DNA of 64,000 bases from Methylobacterium trifolii (GCF_022179685.1 NZ_BPRB01000060.1:1-64000), one strand, 5' to 3'; shown: positions 33,793-44,346, counted from the stretch's first letter. The notes: generated from the letters alone by a model not told the origin. Made by a program: numbers and translations.

Positions 33793-34572
33793 CTACATCT
33801 TGGGCAGTATCGCGATGTCGCGCACCTTGCCGGTGACGCCGGCGATCTTGGCCGCCATCTCGCCCTTTCCGGTGGCGAGATCCACCTTGTAAAGCGTGTC
33901 GCCGGCCATGGCCCAGGCTTGGTTGCCGCCCTGGCCGTCAGAGAGGATGTCGAAGGCCACGGCCTCGCCGGACATTCCGAGCATGCCGACTGTGTTCAGG
34001 ATGCCGTCGTTCGGCGGAGCCTGCTTCAACAGTGCACCGGAAGCCTCGATGTCGAACAAGGCCGTCTCCTTGGTGCCCTTGAAGGCATTGGTGTAGGCGC
34101 CAGCCGTCACCTTCGGGGCCTTGCCCTTCATGGTGTCGGTCTCGGCGAATTTGAGCTGGCCGTCCTTCGTCACCTTGCCGTCATCGACATTGGCGCGGAG
34201 GTTGGTGCCGTCCGAGCCGATGATGCGCAGGCGATCGGCGACCGGATTGAAGTCGACCGTCGCCGCAGTGTCGGCCGGCAGCATCGTGTCGAGCTTCGAC
34301 TTGGCAGTGGCCTTGCCTGACATCGGATCGATCGTGACGACGCTGCCGTCCGAGATGACGGCGTAGAGCATGCCGTCGGCCGGCCGCACGTCGATGCCGA
34401 GAACGGTTCCGCCGATCCCGGTGATCGTCACCGACTTCGTGACCTTCTTCGCGGTCGTGTCGACATGCGCCAGGGTGGCGTCGCCGACGAGCGCTGCGAC
34501 GGTGTCGGCACGAGCGGCGGTGACAAGACAGGTGCCGGCCACCAGGGTTGTGGCGATGATGCTCAGTCGCAT
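33793..34572 (-). CDS. Secreted DUF4394 family protein
   Basis: A 259-residue exported protein with a signal peptide (MRLSIIATTLVAGTCLVTAA, cut after ARA). The mature part has a repeated beta-propeller-like pattern: VRPADGMLYAVISDGSVVTID, VDFNPVADRLRIIGSDGTNL and GGNQAWAMAGDTLYKVDL, typical of DUF4394. The start at 34572 is preferred because GGAG stands 6 bases upstream; 34584 is an alternative. It lies immediately upstream of the sigma/anti-sigma pair. Either it is a target of that sigma factor or its product senses conditions for it; both are inference. Confidence 0.8.
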   Translation of the reverse strand: MRLSIIATTLVAGTCLVTAARADTVAALVGDATLAHVDTTAKKVTKSVTITGIGGTVLGIDVRPADGMLYAVISDGSVVTIDPMSGKATAKSKLDTMLPADTAATVDFNPVADRLRIIGSDGTNLRANVDDGKVTKDGQLKFAETDTMKGKAPKVTAGAYTNAFKGTKETALFDIEASGALLKQAPPNDGILNTVGMLGMSGEAVAFDILSDGQGGNQAWAMAGDTLYKVDLATGKGEMAAKIAGVTGKVRDIAILPKM

Positions 34573-34820
34573 GGCGTTCTCCATCTGCCGTGGAGGCGGC
34601 ATCGAGAGGGCTAGCCACAAGCCAGGCGATCGGATGCAGCCGACCTCCGATTGTTTGACGTAGCGGCTTACCGTCCGCTTTCGAGAACTGGGCGAAGCGC
34701 CTTCAAGGCGAGGTTGGGTCGAAAGCTGCCGGCTCCCTCGTCGGAAAAACCACCGCTTTTTTGAATCACTGGCGGGCTGGGCGGTTTCCACTTGGACGGA
34801 GACAAACCTGGGAGGCTGCG

Positions 34821-35711
34821 TCATCCCGCGACATAGGAAGCCAGCTCGTCCGGCGTCCCATTGGGAAACGCTTGCTTCAAGTGATCGAGGAAGGCTGAGA
34901 CGCGCGCGCTGAGTAGCCGGCGAGAGGGATAAAGCGTCCAGAGCGCGATGGCGGGACCGTCGATGTCGCCCCATTGGACCAGCCTGCCCGCAGTCAGGTC
35001 GTGACAGACCAGCGAGATCGGCAGGCATCCGGCCCCGATACCAGCCCGGATCGCGTCACGAACCATGATGAGCGACGACAGGTGCAGCACTGGCTCGAAG
35101 ACGATGCGGGACCTCCCGCCGGGGGCTCCTACGTGCCAGGCGTCGCCGCCGTCCGGACCGCGCACCACGGCAGGCACAGGTCGTTCGCCCACGGGACGAC
35201 CCAGGGCCGGGCTCGCCACGACGATCAGCCGGTCACGCATAAAGATGCGCCCGACCAAGCTCTCATTGGTTTCCGGGTTCACCCTGATCACGAGATCGTA
35301 GCCCTCCTCGACCATGTCGACGGCCCGGTCCTCCGTCGTCACCTCAAGACGGACTTCCGGGTGCCTGGCCGCGAACTCAGCTGCCAGCTTCCCCATCGCG
35401 ACCTGCGAGAACAGCAGCGGAGCGCTGATGCGCAGCCTGCCTCGCGGCTTCGCGCTGCCCGAGGCGATGACCGCCGCGGTCTCGTCCAGTTCGGCCAGTA
35501 GCATCCCCGTCCGCTCGTGGAGGGCCCTTCCTTCCTCGGTCAGTTTCAACGTGCGTGGGCCGCGCTCGAACAAGCGCAGATCGAGCGCGGCCTCCAGCTC
35601 CGCGACCCGGCGCGAAAGCGTCGCCTTCGGGCGCCCGGCGGCACGGGCCGCCCGGCCGAAGCCCCCGTGCCGGGCGACAAGGTTGAAATCGGCGAGGGCA
35701 AGGAGGTCCAT
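34821..35711 (-). CDS. LysR-family transcriptional regulator
   Basis: A 296-residue regulator starting MDLLALADFNLVARHGGFGR at 35711. The helix-turn-helix AARAAGRPKATLSRRVAELEAAL is followed by a PBP2-like effector domain (GRLRISAPLLFSQVAMG to the C-terminus). The ribosome-site-like AGGAGG motif on the plus strand at 35701 is coincidental. It is divergent from an NmrA-like NAD(P)H-binding gene 103 bp away, which is its likely target. An open frame extending back to 36092 runs into that gene and is rejected. Confidence 0.9.
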   Translation of the reverse strand: MDLLALADFNLVARHGGFGRAARAAGRPKATLSRRVAELEAALDLRLFERGPRTLKLTEEGRALHERTGMLLAELDETAAVIASGSAKPRGRLRISAPLLFSQVAMGKLAAEFAARHPEVRLEVTTEDRAVDMVEEGYDLVIRVNPETNESLVGRIFMRDRLIVVASPALGRPVGERPVPAVVRGPDGGDAWHVGAPGGRSRIVFEPVLHLSSLIMVRDAIRAGIGAGCLPISLVCHDLTAGRLVQWGDIDGPAIALWTLYPSRRLLSARVSAFLDHLKQAFPNGTPDELASYVAG

Positions 35712-35814
35712 GCGTTCCACCAGCGAGACGGCATGTCCAGATATGCCATCTATCGGATCGAATGTGGATCGCTCATTTTCGGGAAGCCAACAAGGCACGA
35801 ACCGGAGCCATCCC

Positions 35815-36684
35815 ATGACCATCCTCGTCACCGGCGCCACGGGCACCATCGGCCGCCACGTCATCGACCATCTCGTGAAACGAGGCGCCAACGTGCGTGC
35901 CCTCGTCCGCGATCCCGCCAAGGCCGACTTGCCGGCGGGCGTATCCGTGGTGAAGGGCGACCTGCTAGACGTCGACGCCGTGCGCGCTGCCGTCTCGGGC
36001 GTTTCGACGCTCTTCGTGCTCAACGCCGTGGTGCCCGACGAATTCACCCAGGCACTGATCGCGCTCAATGTCGCCCGGGAGGCCGGGGTCAAGGGGGTCG
36101 TCTACCTGTCGGTCATCCACAGCGACGTCTACGTGAACGTGCCGCACTTCGCGGGTAAGTTCGGCGTGGAGCGCATGATCGAGCGGATGGGCCTCAACGC
36201 CACCATCCTTCGCCCCGCCTACTTCATGAGCAACGAGCTGACGATCAAGGACATCGTCGTCCAGCACGGCGTCTACCCCATGCCCATTGGAGCCAAGGGG
36301 CTTGCCATGGTCGACGGACGCGATCTCGGCGAGATCGCGGCCATCGAGTTGATCCGCCGCGAGAAGGCTGCTGGGCCGCTTCCCCTCGACTGGATCAACG
36401 TGGTCGGTCCCGAGACCCTGACCGGCGAAAACGTGGCCGCAATCTGGTCGGAGGTGCTGGGCCGCCCCGTCGCCTACGGCGGCGACGACACTGCCGGGTT
36501 CGAGCAGAACCTCCGGCAGTTCATGCCGGGCTGGATGGCGTACGACATGCGCTTGATGGCCGAGCGCTTCCTGACCGACGGTATGGTCCCGGAGGACGGC
36601 GACGTCGAGCGCCTTACCGCCCTATTGGGCCGTCCCCTGCGGACCTACCGCGATCTGGCCGCCGAGATCGCGGCCGCCGCCTGA
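35815..36684 (+). CDS. NmrA-like NAD(P)H-binding oxidoreductase
   Basis: A 289-residue atypical SDR of the NmrA/QorB type. MTILVTGATGTIGRHVIDHL has the GxxGxxG dinucleotide-binding loop and RALVRDPAK the likely NADPH 2'-phosphate contact. The catalytic Tyr-Lys pair of classical SDRs is not evident, but RPAYFMSNEL and GAKGLAMVDGRDLGEIAA are typical of this group. Such proteins reduce quinones or act as redox sensors in the cytoplasm. It has a ribosome site CCGGAGCC and is likely controlled by the divergent LysR gene. Confidence 0.88.
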   Translation: MTILVTGATGTIGRHVIDHLVKRGANVRALVRDPAKADLPAGVSVVKGDLLDVDAVRAAVSGVSTLFVLNAVVPDEFTQALIALNVAREAGVKGVVYLSVIHSDVYVNVPHFAGKFGVERMIERMGLNATILRPAYFMSNELTIKDIVVQHGVYPMPIGAKGLAMVDGRDLGEIAAIELIRREKAAGPLPLDWINVVGPETLTGENVAAIWSEVLGRPVAYGGDDTAGFEQNLRQFMPGWMAYDMRLMAERFLTDGMVPEDGDVERLTALLGRPLRTYRDLAAEIAAAA

Positions 36685-36720
36685 CGGCCGGGCGCCACGC
36701 AACCCTCATTCGGAAGGCTT

Positions 36721-36825
36721 ATACCAAGCCTCGGTGAGGATGACTCATCGAGGCTTGGCCCCCGCGACTGCGGGGCGGCGGCCGTCCGCCGGACCTCATA
36801 GGTCCTCACCTATGAGACTTGGTAT
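36721..36825 (+). repeat. MITE-like dispersed repeat with terminal inverted repeats
   Basis: A 105-bp unit bounded by ATACCAAGCCTC (36721-36732) and GAGACTTGGTAT (36814-36825), which are inverted copies with one mismatch. Inside are a hairpin CATAGGT-CCTC-ACCTATG (36797-36814) and the GCGACTGCGGGGCGGC block. A degenerate copy is at 19276-19379 in opposite orientation. No transposase is present, so it would depend on one elsewhere. It sits 8 bp before the start of the following gene. Confidence 0.75.
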
Positions 36826-36832
36826 TATTGTC

Positions 36833-37306
36833 ATGATCTACTCGACCGCGACTGTCCCGGTGAACTCGGACGGCGAGACCACGCTGACCCGTGCCCAGGC
36901 ATGGCAGGGCTTGGTCCGTAAGGCCCGCGACGCCCGCCGGTTCCTGCCGCCCGGGCTTTGCACGCGCTGCGATGTGGTTGAAGAAAGCGCGACGCACATC
37001 GTACGCGAGGCCACCATCGGGGGCGTCGATTTGCGCGAGATCATCGCCTTCGAGCCCGAGGACAAGGTGACCTTCTTCCAGGCCACCGGCCCTCGGGAGG
37101 GGGCCATCGTGAACGAACTGTTCGAGGATGATGCCGGCACGCTTCAGCTTCGCTTCTACTGCTACCTCGGCCTGCGAGGGAAGGCGCCGGGCGGACCGGA
37201 GGAGCAGGCCGAGCAGGCCCAGTTCGACAGCGGCAATGGCTACAAGGCCGCCCTGCTGTCGACGCTGAGACGCACCCGCGAGCTGCTCACCGAGAACCGC
37301 CTCTGA
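36833..37306 (+). CDS. SRPBCC/DUF1857-like protein
   Basis: A 157-residue protein opening MIYSTATVPVNSDGETTLTR, with AWQGLVRKARDARRFLPPGL and REATIGGVDLREIIAFEPEDKVTF. This resembles the DUF1857 branch of the SRPBCC (START-like) fold, which binds hydrophobic ligands; some fungal relatives belong to polyketide pathways. The start is uncertain: ATG 36833 has no ribosome site, and ATG 36812 lies inside the repeat element and adds MRLGIIV. The insertion appears to have replaced the native leader, so expression may be altered. It is convergent with a LysR gene 343 bp away. Confidence 0.65.
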   Translation: MIYSTATVPVNSDGETTLTRAQAWQGLVRKARDARRFLPPGLCTRCDVVEESATHIVREATIGGVDLREIIAFEPEDKVTFFQATGPREGAIVNELFEDDAGTLQLRFYCYLGLRGKAPGGPEEQAEQAQFDSGNGYKAALLSTLRRTRELLTENRL

Positions 37307-37649
37307 CAGTGCGAGAGGTCGAAACACCGGGGCCACCTCTGTCGAAGCGGCCGTCCCAAGAGGGCGAGGCTCTTGCCTCGCTCGAAGCGTTTGAGATTCT
37401 CGTTTGAGGAACTGACGCCAGCCATCGACGGCAGCTACTGCTATATAACGTCGCAATGCCAATAGTGCTGCAAACTAATCAAATATGATTGTTATCCTAT
37501 CATCATAAATGTCTGAAAAAAGAGAGTTTTCCTTTCATGCGCGATGGCTGATCTCGGCCCAACTCAATCGTAGCAGCCACTCCTTATCGTCCCGAAAAGG
37601 GGCCGTTCACGCGTTGGACGTTATGGAACCTGCGGCCACACATCCCGAC
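37307..37649. other. AT-rich intergenic region between convergent genes
   Basis: These 343 bases separate two convergent genes, so no promoter is required, yet 37430-37540 is among the most AT-rich stretches in the window. I find no gene, tRNA or clear terminator hairpin. It may hold a decayed element: a TGTCTGAAAAAAGAGAG stretch at 37509 loosely resembles the repeat at 32 and 53 kb, but not enough to call. Confidence 0.4.
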
Positions 37650-38564
37650 CTACGACACTTGCGCCAGGCGCGACTGATCGGTGAGATGATCCCAAAGCTC
37701 GTCTGCCGCACGGTTGCGACACTCCAGAGATCGAAACAGCCGGATTTCGATCGGGATGTCGAACTGCTCCGGACCGGCTCGGACAAGGTGCCTGCGCGCT
37801 AGATCTTCGGACGCGATGGTCTGCGGCAGCCAAGCGATACCATGCCCGTTCCGCGCCATTGTCATCAGGGTCGCCGCAAGGTGCGACGTGAGCGCCGTAA
37901 CCGTATGGGTATGTTCCCGCCTCTGGCAGGCGGCGAGGATGCGGCCTAGCCCCGAAGCCTGGCTGTAAGCCAGGTATGGGACCGGCATATTTGAAGTTCC
38001 CGGAAGCGACCATTTCGCTTGGCCGTCCGGGTCGGGCGCGCAAAGCGGGACCAGCACGTCGCCGCCGATACGAACGCTCGGGAAGCGCTCGGCCTCGAAG
38101 CGCGCCCGTGCATCCGGGTGATAGTGGCACAGCAGGAAATGCACATCGCCAGAGAGCATGATGGCCTCGCAGGCTTGCATGCTGTCCGAGACGAGATTGA
38201 GCCCTCCGAAGGCCTGCTGCTGCATCAGCTGGCGCACCCAGTGCGGGAAAAACGTGAATGACAGGGCGTGGGTCGCGGCGATCGACAGCGTTGCCGTATC
38301 GCGCGTGCCGATCGCCTGTGTGTCACGCCGAGCCCGTTCCAGGTCGCGCATAAGTTCCTGGGCGGCCGGTCGGAAGTGAGCGCCGGCCGGCGTGAGCGTG
38401 GCGCCTTGTGCCCCACGCACGAACAGGGACGTACCGATCCAGTCCTCAAGGGCGCGGATACGTCGGCTGAAGGCCGGCTGCGACACGTGCCGCGTGTCGG
38501 CAGCGCGCGAAAAGGTCTTCTGCTCCGCCAAGGCCAGGAAGTCTTTCAGCCAATCCAGTTCCAT
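37650..38564 (-). CDS. LysR-family regulator, probable tartrate/dicarboxylate control
   Basis: A 304-residue regulator starting MELDWLKDFLALAEQKTFSR. The helix-turn-helix AADTRHVSQPAFSRRIRALEDW is followed by a PBP2-type domain (TATLSIAATHALSFTFFPHW). It is divergent from dctA and tarD with a 142-bp gap, the common layout for LysR regulators that activate a catabolic operon when their substrate is present. Its ligand is therefore probably D-tartrate or a related dicarboxylate; this is inference from context. Confidence 0.9.
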   Translation of the reverse strand: MELDWLKDFLALAEQKTFSRAADTRHVSQPAFSRRIRALEDWIGTSLFVRGAQGATLTPAGAHFRPAAQELMRDLERARRDTQAIGTRDTATLSIAATHALSFTFFPHWVRQLMQQQAFGGLNLVSDSMQACEAIMLSGDVHFLLCHYHPDARARFEAERFPSVRIGGDVLVPLCAPDPDGQAKWSLPGTSNMPVPYLAYSQASGLGRILAACQRREHTHTVTALTSHLAATLMTMARNGHGIAWLPQTIASEDLARRHLVRAGPEQFDIPIEIRLFRSLECRNRAADELWDHLTDQSRLAQVS

Positions 38565-38706
38565 GCCCGATGCCGTTTACGCATAGCGCGTTCCGAACAT
38601 GGCATTGGTCGAGCGCTTATGTCCAGGCGTATGGCACCTTCCAAGCCCTCACAAGAGGGGCACCTTATTTCGATGCTCGAAGAGCAAGTAAGGGAGGAGA
38701 TACGTT

Positions 38707-40038
<1,332 letters not shown>

Positions 40039-40101
40039 GCCTGCCGGCCTCCTCCATCCCTTTCCACCCGCCTCGACCCACTCACATCAAGGAGAGAACC
40101 C

Positions 40102-41265
40102 ATGCGTATCGTCGACGTCTGCGAGGTCACCAAGCCGATCTCCTCGCCCATCCGCAACGCCTACATCGACTTCTCGAAGATGACCGCCAGCCTCGTGGCC
40201 GTGGTAACGGACGTGGAGCGCGACGGCCGTCGTGTGGTCGGCTACGGCTTCAATTCGAACGGCCGCTACGGTCAGGGTGGCCTCATCCGCGAGCGCTTCA
40301 AGAACCGCATCCTGGAGGCCGATCCGAAGAGCGTCCTCAACGAGGCCGGCGACAACCTCGACCCGCACAAGTTGTGGGCGGCGATGATGACCAACGAGAA
40401 GCCCGGCGGCCACGGCGAGCGCTCGGTGGCGGTCGGCACCCTCGACATGGCGATCTGGGATGCGACGGCCAAGATCGCCGGCAAGCCGCTGTTCCGGCTG
40501 CTCGCCGAGCAGAAGGGCGTCGAGGCCAACCCCCGCGTGTTCGTCTACGCGGCCGGCGGCTACTACTATCCCGGCAAGGACGACACCCAGCTGCGCGCCG
40601 AGATGCGCGGCTATCTCGACCGCGGCTACAACGTCGTGAAGATGAAGATCGGCGGCGTGCCGATCGAGGAGGATCAGCGCCGCATCGAGGCCGTGCTGAA
40701 GGAGATCGGCTCCCAGGCGCAACTCGCGGTGGACGTGAACGGTCGCTTCGACCTGGAGCAGGGCATCGCCTACGCCAAGATGCTGCGGCAGTACCCGCTG
40801 TTCTGGTACGAGGAGATCGGCGATCCGCTCGACTACGCCCTGCAGGCGGCGATCTCCGAGTTCTACCCTGGCCCGATGGCGACCGGCGAGAACCTGTTCT
40901 CGCACCAGGACGCTCGCAACCTCCTGCGCTACGGCGGCATGCGTCCGGACCGGGACTACCTGCAGTTCGACTGCGCCCTGTCCTACGGCTTGGTCGAGTA
41001 CCTTCGCACCCTCGACGTGCTCGCCCAGTTCGGCTGGTCGCCCTCCCGCTGCATCCCGCACGGCGGTCATCAGATGTCGCTCAACATCGCGGCCGGCCTC
41101 GGGCTCGGCGGCAACGAGAGCTACCCGGACCTGTTCCAGCCCTACGGCGGCTTCCCGGACGGGGTGACGGTCGAGAACGGCCACATCGTCATGCCGGAGC
41201 TGCCGGGCATCGGCTTCGAGGGCAAGTCAGACCTGATCAAGGTCATGCGCGAACTGGCCGAGTAA
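40102..41265 (+). CDS. tarD: D(-)-tartrate dehydratase (enolase superfamily)
   Basis: A 387-residue enolase-superfamily enzyme. Compared with the characterised Bradyrhizobium TarD, every catalytic residue I recall is found two positions earlier: Lys100 (TNEKPGGHGE), Lys180/Lys182 (VVKMKIGG), metal ligands Asp211 (AVDVNGRF), Glu237 (FWYEEIGD) and Glu263 (MATGENLF), and His320 (CIPHGGHQ). It would dehydrate D-tartrate to oxaloacetate in the cytoplasm using Mg2+. It lies 63 bp after dctA with an AAGGAGAG ribosome site, so the two form one operon under the divergent LysR regulator. Confidence 0.9.
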   Translation: MRIVDVCEVTKPISSPIRNAYIDFSKMTASLVAVVTDVERDGRRVVGYGFNSNGRYGQGGLIRERFKNRILEADPKSVLNEAGDNLDPHKLWAAMMTNEKPGGHGERSVAVGTLDMAIWDATAKIAGKPLFRLLAEQKGVEANPRVFVYAAGGYYYPGKDDTQLRAEMRGYLDRGYNVVKMKIGGVPIEEDQRRIEAVLKEIGSQAQLAVDVNGRFDLEQGIAYAKMLRQYPLFWYEEIGDPLDYALQAAISEFYPGPMATGENLFSHQDARNLLRYGGMRPDRDYLQFDCALSYGLVEYLRTLDVLAQFGWSPSRCIPHGGHQMSLNIAAGLGLGGNESYPDLFQPYGGFPDGVTVENGHIVMPELPGIGFEGKSDLIKVMRELAE

Positions 41266-41507
41266 GCAGCGCTGGGTTGGGGCGGCTCGATTGATGCCGC
41301 TCCAACCTGCTCCGTGTAGCAACGACAGAGTGCCCAATCTGGATCTTAACTCCTAGCAAGGTGTTCCAATCGACCAGCTTGCATTCATAAATAAAACGAC
41401 CGTTTACCCGACGTCGTAGCCAGCCACTTTCAACCCTTCTAGGACGCTCGGAACGTCTGCTTGCAGGTGTCTGAACATTGCCAGCAACCCTGGCGAACTG
41501 CCGCGCA

Positions 41508-42404
41508 TCAGTCGCGCGATGTCGACAACCCCGCGAGGAGAGGCGCGTACGTGGCAAGCCTGCGGGATACGAACTCCGTGAAGAGCCGCACGCGCTTCGT
41601 CTTGCGAGCCTCGCCCTGTGTGAGGAGCCAGAGCGTTCCGTACAGGTGAAGGGCGGTGCCCGGCACCCTGACCAAGAGGGGATCGGCGTCTCCGACGAAG
41701 CAGGGCAGCGGCGTGATCCCGAGACCTTGCCGGACAACCGCGAGCTGCGCCTCGGCATCCGAGACCCTGAATGGGACCTCGGCCGTGCGAACCTCGCCCT
41801 CGCTGGCCCAGTTCGGGACGTCGTGAGCGCTGATGACGATCCATCGGAGGGGATCAGGCGCGCCCGCGCGCCACGCGGTGAGGCGGTCCTGGGACATGTA
41901 GACGCCGCCGAATAGCTCCGGTCCCTTTAGGCCGTGGAGGTTAAGCGGCAGGGTCTTGCGGTCGTAGACGACGCGGATCGCGACATCGGCTTCCCGATTG
42001 GTCAGGTTCGCCAGCTCGCCGGACGACAGGATATCCATCTCGATGTCCGGATGCAGACGTGCGAACTCGGCGAAGTCCGGCATGAGCAGATGAGTGGCGA
42101 TGACCGGCGTCAACGTCACCCGTAGGAGTCCGCGCACACCCTGGTCGCGCCCGAAGACCCGTGCCTCCAGTTGGTGCGACGACGCCTCCATCTGCTCCGC
42201 GAGTTCGAGGACCTCCTCGCCCGCTGCCGTCAGGCGGTAGCCTGCAGGCAGCTTTTCGAACATCTGCACCCCGAGCCGCTCCTCAAGCTGGGCGACGCGC
42301 CGTAGCACGGTCGCGTGGTTCACTCCCATGCGCGCAGCAGCGCCTCGCACGGATCCTCCGCGCGCGACGGCGAGAAAGTAACGAACATCATCCCAGTCGA
42401 TCAT
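41508..42404 (-). CDS. LysR-family transcriptional regulator
   Basis: A 298-residue regulator starting MIDWDDVRYFLAVARGGSVR at 42404, with helix-turn-helix GAAARMGVNHATVLRRVAQLEERLG and a PBP2 effector domain. The MIDWDDVRYFLAVAR opening is typical of a large LysR subgroup controlling nearby reductases. The start at 42404 is chosen over 42455 by family start. It is divergent from the SDR cluster at 42671-45453 and convergent with tarD, and most likely governs the SDR cluster. Confidence 0.9.
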   Translation of the reverse strand: MIDWDDVRYFLAVARGGSVRGAAARMGVNHATVLRRVAQLEERLGVQMFEKLPAGYRLTAAGEEVLELAEQMEASSHQLEARVFGRDQGVRGLLRVTLTPVIATHLLMPDFAEFARLHPDIEMDILSSGELANLTNREADVAIRVVYDRKTLPLNLHGLKGPELFGGVYMSQDRLTAWRAGAPDPLRWIVISAHDVPNWASEGEVRTAEVPFRVSDAEAQLAVVRQGLGITPLPCFVGDADPLLVRVPGTALHLYGTLWLLTQGEARKTKRVRLFTEFVSRRLATYAPLLAGLSTSRD

Positions 42405-42670
42405 GGTGCAATCCCGCACCGCAAGGTGCTGACTTACGAGCCGCACATCTAGCATGTCGGACAGGGGCGCAGGAGCTCGCCAAAGCCGTACTCATAGGAA
42501 GCAGGCCTGGTCGAACGGCGGATGCCAACTCTCACGTTTGGCGTCAGCGTTCCCGCCGGATCGATTTCGCACCACCGCTGTGCGCACTTTCGTACTCAAC
42601 GCCTGACGCCGGCGGACACATGTTCCGGTCCTCGGGGGCTTCCCGAAGCAGCCAAGGACGGAACCTGAAC

Positions 42671-43396
42671 ATGGGAAAGCTTGCGGGTAAGGTCGCGGTC
42701 ATCACCGGAGGGTCGAGTGGCTTGGGGCTGGCGAGCGCCAAGCGGTTCGTCGAGGAAGGCGCCTATGTCTTCATCACGGGCCGGAGGCAGGAGGCGCTGG
42801 ACGAGGCCGTCACGTCGATCGGACGCAACGCGACCGGCGTGCGCGGCGACGCGGCCAACCTCGACGACCTCGACCGTTTGTTCGACACGGTCAAGCGGGA
42901 GAAGGGCAGGATCGATGTCCTGTTCGCGAGCGCCGGCATGGGAGAACCAGCGCCACTGGGCCAGATCACCGAGCAGCATTTCGATGCGACCTTCGGCCTG
43001 AACACGCGCGGCACGCTTTTCACGGTGCAGAAAGCGTTGCCGCTGTTCAACGATGGCGGGTCGATCTTCATGACCGGGTCCGTCGCCTCGCTGAAAGGCT
43101 ATCCCGCTTTCACCGTTTACTCCGCGAGCAAGGCGGCCCTGCGGGCGTTTGCGCGCGGATGGCTCAATGAGCTGAAGGGTCGGAATATCCGGGTGAACGT
43201 CCTGCACCCGGGCCCAACGGACACATCGGTGCCGATCGACGCAGACACGCGGCGGTTGTTCGAATCCCACATCCCTCGCGGGAAGCTGGGTCGTCCCGAG
43301 GAAATCGCGGCGGCCGCACTGTTTCTCGCCTCGGACGAGTCGAGCTTCGTGAACGGGATCGAGCTGTCCGTCGACGGCGGTCTTTCGGCCATCTGA
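42671..43396 (+). CDS. Classical short-chain dehydrogenase/reductase (SDR 1)
   Basis: A 241-residue classical SDR. TGGSSGLG (residues 12-19) is the nucleotide-binding loop, with Arg38/Arg39 after strand 2 suggesting NADPH preference. Asn111, Ser137, Tyr150 and Lys154 complete the catalytic tetrad (MTGSVAS, YSASKAA). The C-terminal GIELSVDGGLSAI is typical. It is closely related to the next SDR gene, with a shared MGKLxGxVAVITGG start and EALDxA helix, indicating a tandem duplication. It heads a four-gene plus-strand cluster. Substrate is unknown. Confidence 0.92.
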   Translation: MGKLAGKVAVITGGSSGLGLASAKRFVEEGAYVFITGRRQEALDEAVTSIGRNATGVRGDAANLDDLDRLFDTVKREKGRIDVLFASAGMGEPAPLGQITEQHFDATFGLNTRGTLFTVQKALPLFNDGGSIFMTGSVASLKGYPAFTVYSASKAALRAFARGWLNELKGRNIRVNVLHPGPTDTSVPIDADTRRLFESHIPRGKLGRPEEIAAAALFLASDESSFVNGIELSVDGGLSAI

Positions 43397-43541
43397 ATGG
43401 GCGCTGCCGGGCCTGTGACGAGGATATCCGTCCAGACAGCCTGAAATGGCGCCCCCATTCGGAACATCACTTTGAACGGCGAGACTGGCCGGCTCGGGAC
43501 TCCCCCCGCGCGACCAGGATTTGGGTCTGAAAGGAAGAGTC

Positions 43542-44276
43542 ATGGGAAAGCTTGAGGGCAGGGTTGCCGTCATCACGGGCGGCGCGACTGGCATCGGCCG
43601 CGCCGCCGCGAAGCGCTTCATCGAGGACGGCGCCATCGTCTTCATCTTCGGCCGCCGTCAGGACGCACTCGATGCGGCTTTAGGCGACCTCGGGCCCAAT
43701 GCCCGCGCGGTGAAGGGCTCGGTCTCCGACGAGGCCGACCTCGACCGGCTCTACGCCGCGGTGAAGGCCGAGCGCGGGACCCTCGACATCGTGTTCGCCA
43801 ATGCCGGAGCGGGAAGCCAGCTTCGGCTTGGCGAGATCACCGCCGCGCACATCGACGAAGCCTTCGACACCAACGTGAAGGGAACGATCTTCACGGTCCA
43901 GAAGGCGCTGCCACTGATGGGCCCGGGCGGTTCGATCATCTTGACCGGATCGAGCGCCGGCACCACGGGCGCGCCGGGGATGACCGCCTACAGCGCGAGC
44001 AAGGCGGCGGTGCGCAATCTCGCGCGGACCTGGGCGGAAGACCTGAAGGGCACGGGCATCCGGGTGAACGTGCTGTCGCCCGGGGCGACGGCGACCGAAC
44101 TCGCGAAGGCGGCGCTCGGCGAGGCGGGCCAGAAGGTGTTCGCCTCGATGACACCACTCCAGCGCATGGCCGACCCGGCAGAGATCGGGGCCGCGGCCGC
44201 CTTCCTCGCCTCTTCGGACAGCAGCTTCATGACCGCTAGCGAGCTCGCCGTCGACGGCGGCCTGGCGCAGCTCTGA
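43542..44276 (+). CDS. Classical short-chain dehydrogenase/reductase (SDR 2)
   Basis: A 244-residue SDR with TGGATGIG (12-19), Arg38/Arg39, Asn111, Ser137, Tyr150 and Lys154 all at the same positions as SDR 1. It starts at ATG 43542 behind AAGGAAGAG. Substrate-loop residues (ATATELAKAALGEAGQK) differ from SDR 1, so the duplicate has probably diverged in specificity. It lies 145 bp after SDR 1 and 70 bp before the F420-type reductase gene. Confidence 0.92.
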   Translation: MGKLEGRVAVITGGATGIGRAAAKRFIEDGAIVFIFGRRQDALDAALGDLGPNARAVKGSVSDEADLDRLYAAVKAERGTLDIVFANAGAGSQLRLGEITAAHIDEAFDTNVKGTIFTVQKALPLMGPGGSIILTGSSAGTTGAPGMTAYSASKAAVRNLARTWAEDLKGTGIRVNVLSPGATATELAKAALGEAGQKVFASMTPLQRMADPAEIGAAAAFLASSDSSFMTASELAVDGGLAQL

Positions 44277-44346
44277 CGCCGGAGCCCCATGGGCCTCATC
44301 GAGACATTCGGAGCCCGCAGGGCTCCGTACACCGACGGAGAAAAAC

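Noticed and set aside
34585-35028. Longer start for the DUF4394 gene at 35028
   Set aside because: The added residues are antisense to the LysR region and hide the signal peptide.
37501-37640. Possible third and fourth copies of the 32/53-kb repeat at 37.5 kb and 45.6 kb
   Set aside because: Only short stretches resemble it, and alignment by eye cannot be extended. An alignment tool is needed before calling them copies.
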